Origin: Campylobacter sp.
GTDB taxonomy: Bacteria; Campylobacterota; Campylobacteria; Campylobacterales; Campylobacteraceae
Direction: 5' to 3'
Assembly: GCA_017940085.1 (NCBI GenBank)
Contig: JAGAZK010000109.1
Location: forward strand, 1 to 7,068
Length of the DNA: 7,068 nt
Positions 1 to 5,865 of this stretch are shown here, piece after piece. The translations under genes and the position numbers were made by a program. The stretch's first letter is position 1; each line of letters opens with the position of its first letter. The notes below the pieces were generated by a model, which made no database searches, was not told where the DNA came from, and saw only the letters and a list, made by a program, of their open reading frames with translations.

Positions 1-233
1 ATAACCAAAATCCCAAGCGACAATACATAATCAACAATTTCGCCATTTGGAGCATCTGGCAAATTTAAATCTAGTAATGCTATGAAAAAATCATCATTAT
101 CTTCTAAAATATCTTTTGCTTGGCTTAAACTATGAGCTACGACAATTTCCATATCTATATTTTGCTCCATTTTTTTGGCTATCAATTTAGCTAGAGCTTT
201 GTTGTCATCTACTACAAGTATTCTTTCTCTCAT
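1..233 (-). CDS. cbrR: Response regulator, N-terminal receiver domain (CbrR-like), cut by the window edge
   Basis: Reading the minus strand from ATG at 233 gives 77 codons with no stop before the edge. The protein starts MRERILVVDDN, with the acidic pair D9/D10 of a receiver domain, and carries the phospho-acceptor motif LLDLNLPD with D55 as the likely phosphorylated aspartate. AAAAGGA ends 7 bases before the ATG and serves as ribosome binding site. The gene follows recN by 35 bases on the same strand, with no terminator hairpin between them. In C. jejuni the gene after nadK-recN encodes CbrR (Cj0643), a protein with two receiver domains and a GGDEF domain linked to bile resistance; this is recalled, not checked. 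The output domain lies outside the window, so the receiver call is firm while the CbrR identity rests on gene order. Confidence 0.8.
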   Translation of the reverse strand, partial: MRERILVVDDNKALAKLIAKKMEQNIDMEIVVAHSLSQAKDILEDNDDFFIALLDLNLPDAPNGEIVDYVLSLGILV

Positions 234-268
234 AATTTTTCCTTTTGCAAATTTGATATTTTATTCAT

Positions 269-1798
269 TTATTCCTTAATATCTAGTAATTTTTTGGCAA
301 AACTAACTGCTTCTTGAGCGATTTTTTCTCCACTAATCATTCTTGCACGCTCGTCTATTCTAGCATTTTGGTCTAATTCAAAAACACTTGAAATATTATT
401 TTTTTTCTCAACCAAAAAATGATGATGAGCTTTTGAGCTAAGTTGTGGTAAATGTGAGATTGCGAAAATTTGATAATATTTTGCGAGTTTTAAAAGCACA
501 GTTGCTACGCTCATCGCTTCTTTTCCGCTTAAATTTGCATCAACTTCGTCCATTATCAAAACGCCTTTTCCAAACTCAGTTATTTCAACTTCACTTGCGA
601 TAAAAGCAAGTCTTAGGCGGTTTATTTCCCCGCTACTTAGATTTTTTAAATTTGCTTTATTTAGGCTAATAATGACTTCATCTTGACCATTTTCTTCTAT
701 TGATTTTTTGTCTAAATTTATACAAACTTCATCTAAATAAAGTGCTTTTAAATACGCATTTACCACGCTTTGAAATTTATCCAAAACACTATTTCTTGAT
801 TTTGTAATTTCATCTGCTAAGTTTAAAACTAAATTTTGCAAATCATTAAATTTAGCTTCAAGTTCTTGTTTTTCAAACTCGATTTTTTCGTATCTCTCAA
901 GCTCAATTTTTCGTTTTTTTAGGACTTCTAAAGCTTCTTCAATGCTCCCATATCGTTTTTGGAGCGAATTTAGACCCTCAATCCTATCTAAAAGCTTTTC
1001 AATATCTGTTTCATCTAAATCATCAAATTCTAAATTTGCTCTTTCTTCTCTAAGCAAATTCATCGCATCGCTAAAAAAACTCGCTTCTATCTCACTCACG
1101 CTCAAAGCTTCTATCACAGCACTTTCAAGAGCAAAAATTTGATCTGCTTTTTGCCAGGCTTGAGTGATTTTATCTTTTTTACTAAGGCGTTTTTTGAGTG
1201 CATTTAGCTCTTCAAATTCGCCGATTTTTGGATTTAGGCTCTGTATTTTTTGGATTTCAAATCTCGCAAAATCTTTAAGTTCTTCAATTTTTTGCTCGTC
1301 TAAAAGGATTTTATCAAGCTGCGTTTTTATATCCACAAACTCAGCAAAAACACTGCTAAATTTACTTTTTGTCTCTTTAAATTTAGCATTATTTTTACAA
1401 GCTAAAGTATCAATTACCAAAAGCAAACGATCATTTTCAAACTCGCTTATTTCTTTGGCACTAAGATATTTAAGATACGATTTTGAAATTTCAAGCAAAT
1501 TTTTTTTAGATACAGCTTGATTGTTTATAAAATATCTTGTGGTTTTTTCTTTGACTAATTTGAAAATATTGATTTCTTCAGGAAAAATGCCAGTTTCATC
1601 AAATTTAATCTCTCCTTCAAAATCAGCTTCTACCAAACTCGCGCCCGTATCTTTGTAGCCAAATACAGCCAAAATCGCTTCCATAAGCACGGATTTTCCA
1701 GCACCACTAATACCAGTAAATACGCTAAGACCACTTCCAAAGCTTAAATTTACTTCTTTGAAGCTAAGATTATTTTTAATCCTAAGTCCGCTAATCAT
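269..1798 (-). CDS. recN: DNA repair protein RecN (SMC-like ATPase)
   Basis: RecN is a cytoplasmic SMC-family ATPase that acts in recombinational repair of double-strand breaks. Counting from an upstream in-frame ATG (base 1810), the Walker A motif GISGAGKS is at residues 33-40. It is followed by a coiled-coil region (about 145-345) that includes the RecN-typical stretch FARFEIQKIQ...GEFEEL near 181-202. The ABC signature LSSGEINRLRLAF starts at 391, Walker B VLIMDEVDANLSG is at 417-429, and the H-loop ISHLPQ (H453) follows. All ATPase motifs are intact. I place the start at 1798, giving 509 residues, because that ATG overlaps the nadK stop as ATGA and has GGGGA five bases upstream, whereas the ATG at 1810 has no ribosome binding site. 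The length fits epsilonproteobacterial RecN (about 507 in C. jejuni, recalled), shorter than the E. coli protein. It is translationally coupled to nadK. Confidence 0.95.
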   Translation of the reverse strand: MISGLRIKNNLSFKEVNLSFGSGLSVFTGISGAGKSVLMEAILAVFGYKDTGASLVEADFEGEIKFDETGIFPEEINIFKLVKEKTTRYFINNQAVSKKNLLEISKSYLKYLSAKEISEFENDRLLLVIDTLACKNNAKFKETKSKFSSVFAEFVDIKTQLDKILLDEQKIEELKDFARFEIQKIQSLNPKIGEFEELNALKKRLSKKDKITQAWQKADQIFALESAVIEALSVSEIEASFFSDAMNLLREERANLEFDDLDETDIEKLLDRIEGLNSLQKRYGSIEEALEVLKKRKIELERYEKIEFEKQELEAKFNDLQNLVLNLADEITKSRNSVLDKFQSVVNAYLKALYLDEVCINLDKKSIEENGQDEVIISLNKANLKNLSSGEINRLRLAFIASEVEITEFGKGVLIMDEVDANLSGKEAMSVATVLLKLAKYYQIFAISHLPQLSSKAHHHFLVEKKNNISSVFELDQNARIDERARMISGEKIAQEAVSFAKKLLDIKE

Positions 1799-2652
1799 TC
1801 GTGTCCCCATCTTAGCTTTTGTTTTAAAACCCCAAAATAATCCCTGTCTTTGTGATAAATGATATTTGCACTAAATTTACTAACTCCAACTTCTATTTTG
1901 TCGTAATTTTTCATATCAAGGCTTTCTTGCCCGTCAATTATCACGCTGACATCATCATTTGAGATAAACTCTACTTTAAATTTACTCGGTAAAATCAATG
2001 GTCTTTGGGTAAGACTATGAGAGCAAACTGGAGTTAGACTAAAAACTTCGCATTTTGGATAGATTATGGCTCCGCCAGCACTCATATTATAAGCAGTTGA
2101 ACCCATAGCAGAGCTGATTATAACGCCATCTCCAATATATGAATTAAAATGTTTTTTGTCTAAAAATGCTTCAATTTGCGTGATTGATTTGATTTTTTTT
2201 CTCATAAAAACTATATCGTTAAATGCTTGTTTGATCGTAATTTGAGAGCCTTTTATAAATTTGGCTTCGAGTAAATTTGGCTTTTGGATTTCGTAATTGC
2301 CATCTAAAAACTCACTAAAATAATGCTCAAATTTATCAATCGTAACATCGGTCAAAAAGCCCAAATGCCCAGTATGCACACCAAAAACAAAGGCTTCATT
2401 TTGTGCGTATTTGCGACAAACTGCGATAAAATTGCCGTCCCCGCCAATAGAAATGATTAATTTGGTTTTGGCAAATATTTCATCATGGCTTAGCCCAGAT
2501 TTGGCGATATTTTTGGCTGTTTCTTTATCGTATAAAGCCGTGATATTAAATTTAGCCAAAATTTGCTCTATTTGATTTACAAAATTTATTTGCAAAGCAG
2601 CGTTTCTAGCGACTATAAAAGCAAATTTTAGGTTTTTGTGGATATTAGACAT
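1795..2652 (-). CDS. nadK: NAD kinase (ATP/polyphosphate-dependent NAD+ phosphorylation to NADP+)
   Basis: NAD kinase makes NADP+ from NAD+ in the cytoplasm. The 285-residue length is usual for the family. Visible motifs are IGGDGN at 69-74, with catalytic D72, and FND at 144-146, the equivalent of the usual NE pair. The glycine-rich block GDGVIISSAMGSTAYNMSAG is at 174-193, followed by TPVCSHSLTQRPLILP at 207-222 and the late IDGQ at 239-242. The start has AAGGGA four bases upstream of the ATG. It is the first gene of the nadK-recN-response regulator unit and overlaps recN by four bases. Its TGA stop lies inside the recN start. Nothing appears broken or fused. Confidence 0.96.
   Translation of the reverse strand: MSNIHKNLKFAFIVARNAALQINFVNQIEQILAKFNITALYDKETAKNIAKSGLSHDEIFAKTKLIISIGGDGNFIAVCRKYAQNEAFVFGVHTGHLGFLTDVTIDKFEHYFSEFLDGNYEIQKPNLLEAKFIKGSQITIKQAFNDIVFMRKKIKSITQIEAFLDKKHFNSYIGDGVIISSAMGSTAYNMSAGGAIIYPKCEVFSLTPVCSHSLTQRPLILPSKFKVEFISNDDVSVIIDGQESLDMKNYDKIEVGVSKFSANIIYHKDRDYFGVLKQKLRWGHE
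1804..1808 (-). promoter_or_regulatory. Ribosome binding site that fixes the recN start
   Basis: GGGGA, read on the minus strand, lies five bases before the ATG at 1798. The alternative ATG at 1810 uses part of the same bases and has only CTAAG in front of it. This favours the downstream start and a four-base overlap with nadK. Confidence 0.6.
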
Positions 2653-2656
2653 TTTT

Positions 2657-2680
2657 TCCCTTAAAAAACCAAATTTTATA
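2657..2680 (-). promoter_or_regulatory. Promoter -10 box and ribosome binding site for nadK-recN-response regulator
   Basis: On the minus strand TATAAAAT lies at 2680-2673, about 20 bases before the nadK ATG, followed by AAGGGA at 2662-2657. A T9 run (2700-2692) lies where a -35 box would be. Campylobacter promoters usually lack a -35 and show T-rich periodicity there, which fits. The 130 bases between nadK and the PIN gene hold no gene. The weak AT-only inverted repeat ATAAATTT (2751-2758 with 2776-2783) sits at the end of the PIN gene. Confidence 0.55.
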
Positions 2681-2782
2681 AAAAAATGTTTAAAAAAAAA
2701 TTAGTTTGAAAAGGCAAGTATATAGATAATATTCAAAATTTGTGTATAACATAAATTTTATTTGTTAATGTAATTAAATTTA

Positions 2783-3895
2783 TCAAACATATTTATCTTC
2801 TATTATTTCGCATTGCTCACTAGACAAAATATCGTCAATATCTCCATCTAAAAAAATACTAATATCTGTATCTTGTTCTAACTCTAATTCATCATCAAAA
2901 TAATAATTAACATTAAATAATATATCTTCAAAACTTCTAGTCAAATAAAAATCAGTTTGCTTATATTCTACATAGTAAAATTTATCATTTTCTCTATCAT
3001 AACCACTAGCAGTAGGACCATGCTCATAAATTGGTGTTTTTATTTTTAATTTCAAATCTAATTTAACAGACATACTTATACTAATCATCTCAGATTTATC
3101 ATCAAATAATTCATCAGCACTAATAAACGACATATTATTCATCTTTGCTTCAACAATTTTTATATCATTATCATTTAATTGTATATCAAACGAACCACTA
3201 TACAAAAAACCTTCTAGTTCAAATTTAAGCTTATCTATGTCTAAATTGTATAAAGCCTTTATTGCTTCATCTTTAATTTGTTTTATTTTTTCTTTTTGTT
3301 GCACGATTATATTACTAACTTCATTTATTGTTTTGACAAATCTTATATTATTTGATTGGCAAAATTCGCAACACTCTTTATCATTACTAACAAAAATTAC
3401 ATTTTTAAATTTCTCATTATCCATCATATTTTTAATTGTTAATAAATTTATTGCATCTCTGAATTCATTTGGTTTTGTATGCGAAAAAGGTGCTTTTTTA
3501 TCAAAAAATAAATCCAAAATATCTTTTGTATTGCCATAACAATTTATAATCTTTATATTTTCATTTTTAATTAAATTTTCAAAATTATATTCTAGTTTTT
3601 CTATAAAATATTTCTTTGCTTTGCCATTTTCTTGCAAATCATCAACTAATGAAGACAAAATTTTTTCTTCCACACCGTTAAAAAGATTTCTTATACCATT
3701 GAGAATTTCATATTTTATAATATCCGTAATATATATACTTATATTATTTTCCCTTGTATTATCTAAAAATTTTCTAAAAACTTTACTCGTATAATTAAAT
3801 TTTGCAGAGTAAAAAACATTCGTATCTAAAATAACACATTTTATGTTATTATTTTTTAAATTTGATAACAATACATCTTCATTATCAAGATTCAT
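2783..3895 (-). CDS. PIN-domain protein, predicted ribonuclease (DUF4935/PIN_12-like) with C-terminal beta-rich domain
   Basis: The 370-residue protein has an N-terminal PIN fold (about 19-195) with the expected acidic residues in order: D24 in VILDTNVF, E63 in DIIKYEI, D147 in NEFRDAINLL and D172 in FVSNDKE. A complete set suggests an active metal-dependent RNase. The segment KAPFSHTKPNEFRDA resembles what I remember of the DUF4935 (PIN_12) family. Residues about 240-335 look beta-rich and include SGYDRENDKFYYVEY; the last 40 residues are strongly acidic. No signal peptide is seen, so it is cytoplasmic. The ATG has no clear ribosome binding site, and it follows the lipoprotein gene by 57 bases without a hairpin between them. 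A TAAAAT box at 3920-3915 could instead give it its own promoter. Lines I counted by hand ran from about 8 to 30% GC, against about 32% in recN, which suggests acquisition. No small antitoxin-like gene adjoins it. The target is unknown; a role in phage defence or as a toxin is only possible. Confidence 0.75.
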   Translation of the reverse strand: MNLDNEDVLLSNLKNNNIKCVILDTNVFYSAKFNYTSKVFRKFLDNTRENNISIYITDIIKYEILNGIRNLFNGVEEKILSSLVDDLQENGKAKKYFIEKLEYNFENLIKNENIKIINCYGNTKDILDLFFDKKAPFSHTKPNEFRDAINLLTIKNMMDNEKFKNVIFVSNDKECCEFCQSNNIRFVKTINEVSNIIVQQKEKIKQIKDEAIKALYNLDIDKLKFELEGFLYSGSFDIQLNDNDIKIVEAKMNNMSFISADELFDDKSEMISISMSVKLDLKLKIKTPIYEHGPTASGYDRENDKFYYVEYKQTDFYLTRSFEDILFNVNYYFDDELELEQDTDISIFLDGDIDDILSSEQCEIIEDKYV

Positions 3896-3952
3896 TTGTC
3901 TGCTTTGTTGGTTTATTTTAGTTTTTTCAATATTTGATCTTACACATATAAT

Positions 3953-4600
3953 TTAATATCCATATCTTAAATAATCATTTATACCCTCAAGATTTCTATT
4001 TAATTGCTTTAATTGCTGCATTTGATTATGTTGTTGCATTTTTTGAAATGTTTGCTCTGCATAATTTGTAGGCGGAGTATATTGAAAATTTTGCATATTT
4101 TGTTGCATTTGCATATTTCTTTGTTGCATAGAATTTGCAGAATTTTGGATAGCCATTTGGTTTTGTATAGCTTGTTGTTGTGAAATTTGAGCCCGAATTT
4201 GCTGTTGCTGCATTACATAATTTAATTCCGCTTGCGACATAGGACTTGAACAACCAAATTCGCCTTGTGTCAATAATATATCCATTGCTTCCTTTTCTTG
4301 TTGTTGTGTTATTTCTCCTTGTTTAATGATTTCAATTGCACGATCATAATTTGCTGTTTTAGCCCAAAAAACATCTCCAACATTGCAACCATCATAACCA
4401 TATTCGTTTAAACCAGTCAAAACCTCATCGGTTACCAGTACATACTTAACACCGTATGGTATATAATACGGAACTCCATTTTTAAAGTTGACGGTTCTAT
4501 TATTTGGCGAAAATGGTGTTGCAACTGGCGAAAATAGTACCGCACAACCACTAATTGAGATCGCCAAAATTAAACTTACAACAAAAATACAAAATTTCAT
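3953..4600 (-). CDS. Predicted lipoprotein with Q/M/N-rich C-terminal half, function unknown
   Basis: I do not recognise a named family. The 215-residue protein begins with a lipoprotein signal peptide: K2, a hydrophobic stretch from 5 to 15, and a lipobox ISGC with the lipidated cysteine at 19. Residue +2 is alanine rather than aspartate, which by the E. coli rule would favour the outer membrane. Residues 20-125 look like a compact domain with two further cysteines (C72, C117) that could form a disulfide and a WAKTANYDRAIEII stretch. From about 127 to 200 the sequence is dominated by Q, M and N, for example MQQQQIRAQISQQQ and MQQRNMQMQQNMQNF, and may form a helical or extended low-complexity stalk. 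The start is supported by AAGGAGA (4612-4606) six bases before the ATG. It is divergent from the XRE regulator and upstream of the PIN gene. Confidence 0.7.
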   Translation of the reverse strand: MKFCIFVVSLILAISISGCAVLFSPVATPFSPNNRTVNFKNGVPYYIPYGVKYVLVTDEVLTGLNEYGYDGCNVGDVFWAKTANYDRAIEIIKQGEITQQQEKEAMDILLTQGEFGCSSPMSQAELNYVMQQQQIRAQISQQQAIQNQMAIQNSANSMQQRNMQMQQNMQNFQYTPPTNYAEQTFQKMQQHNQMQQLKQLNRNLEGINDYLRYGY

Positions 4601-4631
4601 AGAATTCTCCTTTTTTTCAAATTTCCCAACA

Positions 4632-4637
4632 ATTTTA
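4632..4637 (-). promoter_or_regulatory. Candidate -10 box for the lipoprotein (and PIN) gene
   Basis: On the minus strand TGG-TAAAAT ends at 4632, giving a start point near 4626 and a short leader before the ATG at 4600. A TTGAAT at 4662-4657 lies about 19 bases upstream and overlaps the leftmost operator-like repeat, so a bound regulator could block this promoter. Confidence 0.4.
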
Positions 4638-4655
4638 CCAAATTTTCCTTAAATT

Positions 4656-4733
4656 TATTCAATTTGAAGTCTATAAATATTCAATACGAATACAAAAATA
4701 TTTAAAATTCAAAGAAACTATTCATTTTGAATA
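4656..4733. promoter_or_regulatory. Cluster of three TATTC-N5-GAATA operator-like inverted repeats
   Basis: Three 15-base sites share one layout: TATTCAATTTGAAGT (4656-4670, right arm degenerate), TATTCAATACGAATA (4678-4692, perfect arms) and TATTCATTTTGAATA (4719-4733, perfect arms). Their centres are 22 and 41 bases apart, close to two and four helical turns, so they face roughly the same side of the DNA. They lie between the divergent XRE regulator and lipoprotein genes and overlap both candidate promoters. Such short dyads next to an XRE gene are the usual form of its own operators. Binding is inferred, not shown. Confidence 0.6.
4672..4708 (+). promoter_or_regulatory. Candidate -10 boxes for the XRE regulator gene
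   Basis: Two boxes fit: TATAAA at 4672-4677, lying between the first and second operator-like repeats, and TAAAAT at 4703-4708, lying between the second and third. The second would give a leader of about 30 bases. Either arrangement would place a bound repressor on or beside the polymerase site. The sequence does not decide between them. Confidence 0.4.
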
Positions 4734-4745
4734 TTTAGGACGAAA

Positions 4746-5141
4746 ATGGAAATTTACGAAAAAATCGCCGAGATTGCAAAAGAAAAAAACATTAGCAAAA
4801 AAGAGCTTGTAAGGCGGATTTTATCACTCGAACCACAACTAAATTCCACAGGCGAAATCCCAAGCGAATCCACGCTTTATAACTATCTCAACGGAAACCG
4901 TGAGCTAAAAGTGGAGTTAATTCCATTTATCGCCCAAGCTTTGGGCGTTTTCGAGCAAGAACTTTTCATTTGCAACAAAAATGATAGAGCAAGATTTTAC
5001 AACCATTTAGCCAAAACTTACGCCACGCTTGACCCCGAATTTAGCGAACTTTTGCCTTATGCTTCGCCGATTTTACTAAAACATATAAAACTACTTTTGC
5101 GTGAAAGCAAAACCCAAACCACAAATTTAATCCAAGAATAA
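4746..5141 (+). CDS. XRE-type (Cro/CI) helix-turn-helix transcriptional regulator
   Basis: The 131-residue protein has an N-terminal DNA-binding domain (about 2-74): helices around IYEKIAEIAKEK and SKKELVRRIL, then the recognition helix SESTLYNYLNGNREL (40-54), then LIPFIAQALGVFEQEL. The link between the second and recognition helices (about 27-39, with GEIP) is longer than in a typical XRE domain. The C-terminal part (75-120) is helical and may dimerise. It has no LexA/CI-type peptidase Ser-Lys pair that I can see, so autocleavage is unlikely. AGGA lies five bases before the ATG. A hand-counted line gives about 42% GC, clearly higher than the PIN gene. It is divergent from the lipoprotein-PIN pair and faces three dyads, so autoregulation and control of that pair are likely but inferred. 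Confidence 0.85.
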   Translation: MEIYEKIAEIAKEKNISKKELVRRILSLEPQLNSTGEIPSESTLYNYLNGNRELKVELIPFIAQALGVFEQELFICNKNDRARFYNHLAKTYATLDPEFSELLPYASPILLKHIKLLLRESKTQTTNLIQE

Positions 5142-5256
5142 ATTTATCCTTACAAAAATAATAAAATTTGCAAATTTAATCAATCATATATGCATTTTTT
5201 ATGGAAAATTACTTTGCAAATTTTTGGATTGAGTTATTTTGTAAATTTAATCTTTG

Positions 5257-5296
5257 GTAATTGCTTCGATTTTTCTATGAAAAATCTCGCAATGAC
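5257..5296. repeat. Hairpin repeat of the ATTGCTTCG...CTCGCAATGAC type
   Basis: The core is a perfect hairpin: GATTTTTC (5268-5275), loop TAT, GAAAAATC (5279-5286). An outer stem pairs 5257-5264 with 5289-5296 with one mismatch, separated from the core by a 3x2 internal loop. The ends ATTGCTTCG and CTCGCAATGAC match, from memory, a dispersed palindromic repeat seen in many bacterial genomes (GTCATTGCGAG on the other strand). No T-run follows, so it is a poor terminator. Confidence 0.6.
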
Positions 5297-5320
5297 AATG
5301 GAGAGAAAAATTTAAAACTT

Positions 5321-5344
5321 TATAAAATAATTCAATATCGAATT
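5321..5344 (+). promoter_or_regulatory. Possible additional operator-like dyad behind a TATAAAAT box
   Basis: TATAAAAT at 5321-5328 is followed directly by AATTC-AATATC-GAATT (5329-5344). This resembles the TATAAA plus TATTCAATACGAATA arrangement at 4672-4692, but the spacer is six bases rather than five. It lies about 100 bases before the YgiW-family gene, so it could link that gene to the same regulator. Chance is possible in such AT-rich DNA. Confidence 0.25.
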
Positions 5345-5397
5345 TAAATGACAAATGCCAACGATTTTGCAATAATTTTACTCCTTAACGAATTCTT

Positions 5398-5438
5398 TAT
5401 AAAAACACCATAAAATTGCGAAATTTCTAACTAAGGAG
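5398..5438 (+). promoter_or_regulatory. Candidate promoter and strong ribosome binding site for the YgiW-family gene
   Basis: TATAAA at 5398-5403 and TAAAAT at 5411-5416 are both plausible -10 boxes. AAGGAG at 5433-5438 stands five bases before the ATG at 5444 and is a near-ideal ribosome binding site. Confidence 0.5.
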
Positions 5439-5443
5439 CGAAA

Positions 5444-5827
5444 ATGAAAAAGATTATTTTATCTTTGGCATTAATTTGTGCGAGTGTTTTTGGTGCTAAT
5501 GGCGGTTTTGTAGAAAACGAAGCAAATAAAATGCAAAAAGGCGGTTTTGTAGATACAACTAAATCTTCAAAAATGAGCGTAAGAGAAGCTCTAAATGCAA
5601 AAGATGATTCAAGAGCTATCTTGCAAGGTAAAATCGTGCGAGAAATCAAACACGAAAAATATCTTTTTAGCGATGGTCAAAACAATATCATAGCCGATAT
5701 TGATGATGATGTTTGGCTAGGACTTACCATAACGCCAAATGATTTAATCGAGATTGAAGGCTATATTGATAATGACGCTTTTGAACGCACAGAAGTAGAA
5801 GTAAAACGAATCAAAAAACTACAATAG
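5444..5827 (+). CDS. Exported OB-fold protein, YgiW/YdeI (BOF) family stress-tolerance protein
   Basis: The 127-residue protein begins with a Sec signal peptide (KK at 2-3, hydrophobic 4-16) with probable cleavage after VFG (17) or A18, so it is periplasmic. The mature N-terminus has two GGFV motifs (20-23 and 33-36), like the GGF repeats of E. coli YgiW. The BOF domain spans about 44-126, with KYLFSDGQNNIIADIDDDVW (72-91) and IEIEGYIDNDA (102-112) matching the family pattern of strand, D-G turn, and V.I.G.ID. Family members are associated with tolerance to peroxide, metals and antimicrobial peptides; the ligand is unclear. It is a single-gene unit with its own promoter region and terminator. 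The family call is firm, while the specific role in this organism is unknown. Confidence 0.88.
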   Translation: MKKIILSLALICASVFGANGGFVENEANKMQKGGFVDTTKSSKMSVREALNAKDDSRAILQGKIVREIKHEKYLFSDGQNNIIADIDDDVWLGLTITPNDLIEIEGYIDNDAFERTEVEVKRIKKLQ

Positions 5828-5830
5828 AAC

Positions 5831-5855
5831 AACCTTGTGCATCTCGCACAAGGTT
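5831..5855 (+). terminator. Hairpin terminator after the YgiW-family gene
   Basis: AACCTTGTGC (5831-5840) pairs perfectly with GCACAAGGTT (5846-5855) around the loop ATCTC. It starts three bases after the stop codon. The following TTTAAC is only a short T-run, so termination may be partial. Confidence 0.75.
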
Positions 5856-5865
5856 TAACAAAATC

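Larger units (their letters stand above)
5142..5443. other. 302-base spacer between the XRE and YgiW-family genes, no gene
   Basis: No coding frame with a ribosome binding site is seen here. It contains a copy of the 14-mer GCAAATTTAATCAA (5170-5183), a hairpin repeat (5257-5296), an operator-like dyad behind a TATAAAAT box (5321-5344) and the promoter region of the YgiW-family gene. No convincing terminator follows the XRE gene. Confidence 0.6.

Noticed and set aside
1500..1507. T8 run within recN (A8 on the coding strand) as a phase-variation tract or frameshift
   Set aside because: The frame is intact through it (SKKNL) and 8-base A/T runs are common at this base composition.
942..1520. 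Two open frames on the plus strand opposite recN (942-1142 and 1164-1520)
   Set aside because: They are antisense to a clear recN coding frame, are rich in S/L/F/K as expected from reversed codons, and show no known motifs.
2751..2783. Inverted repeat ATAAATTT/AAATTTAT after the PIN gene as a terminator
   Set aside because: The arms are A/T only, the loop is 17 bases and no T-run follows, so it would be a very weak hairpin.
3237..3539. Hydrophobic 100-residue open frame on the plus strand opposite the PIN gene
   Set aside because: It arises from antisense reading of AT-rich codons, which yields I, L, F and S. The PIN frame carries all catalytic residues and is the real gene.
4026..4253. Alternative frame inside the lipoprotein gene
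   Set aside because: It is a shifted reading of the repetitive CAA/ATG codons with no ribosome binding site.
5202..5261. Small plus-strand frame beginning MENYFANFW
   Set aside because: It has 19 codons, no ribosome binding site and composition like the surrounding spacer.
5279..5317. 12-codon frame beginning MKNLAMTM inside the hairpin repeat
   Set aside because: It starts within the stem of the repeat and has no ribosome binding site, so it is chance.
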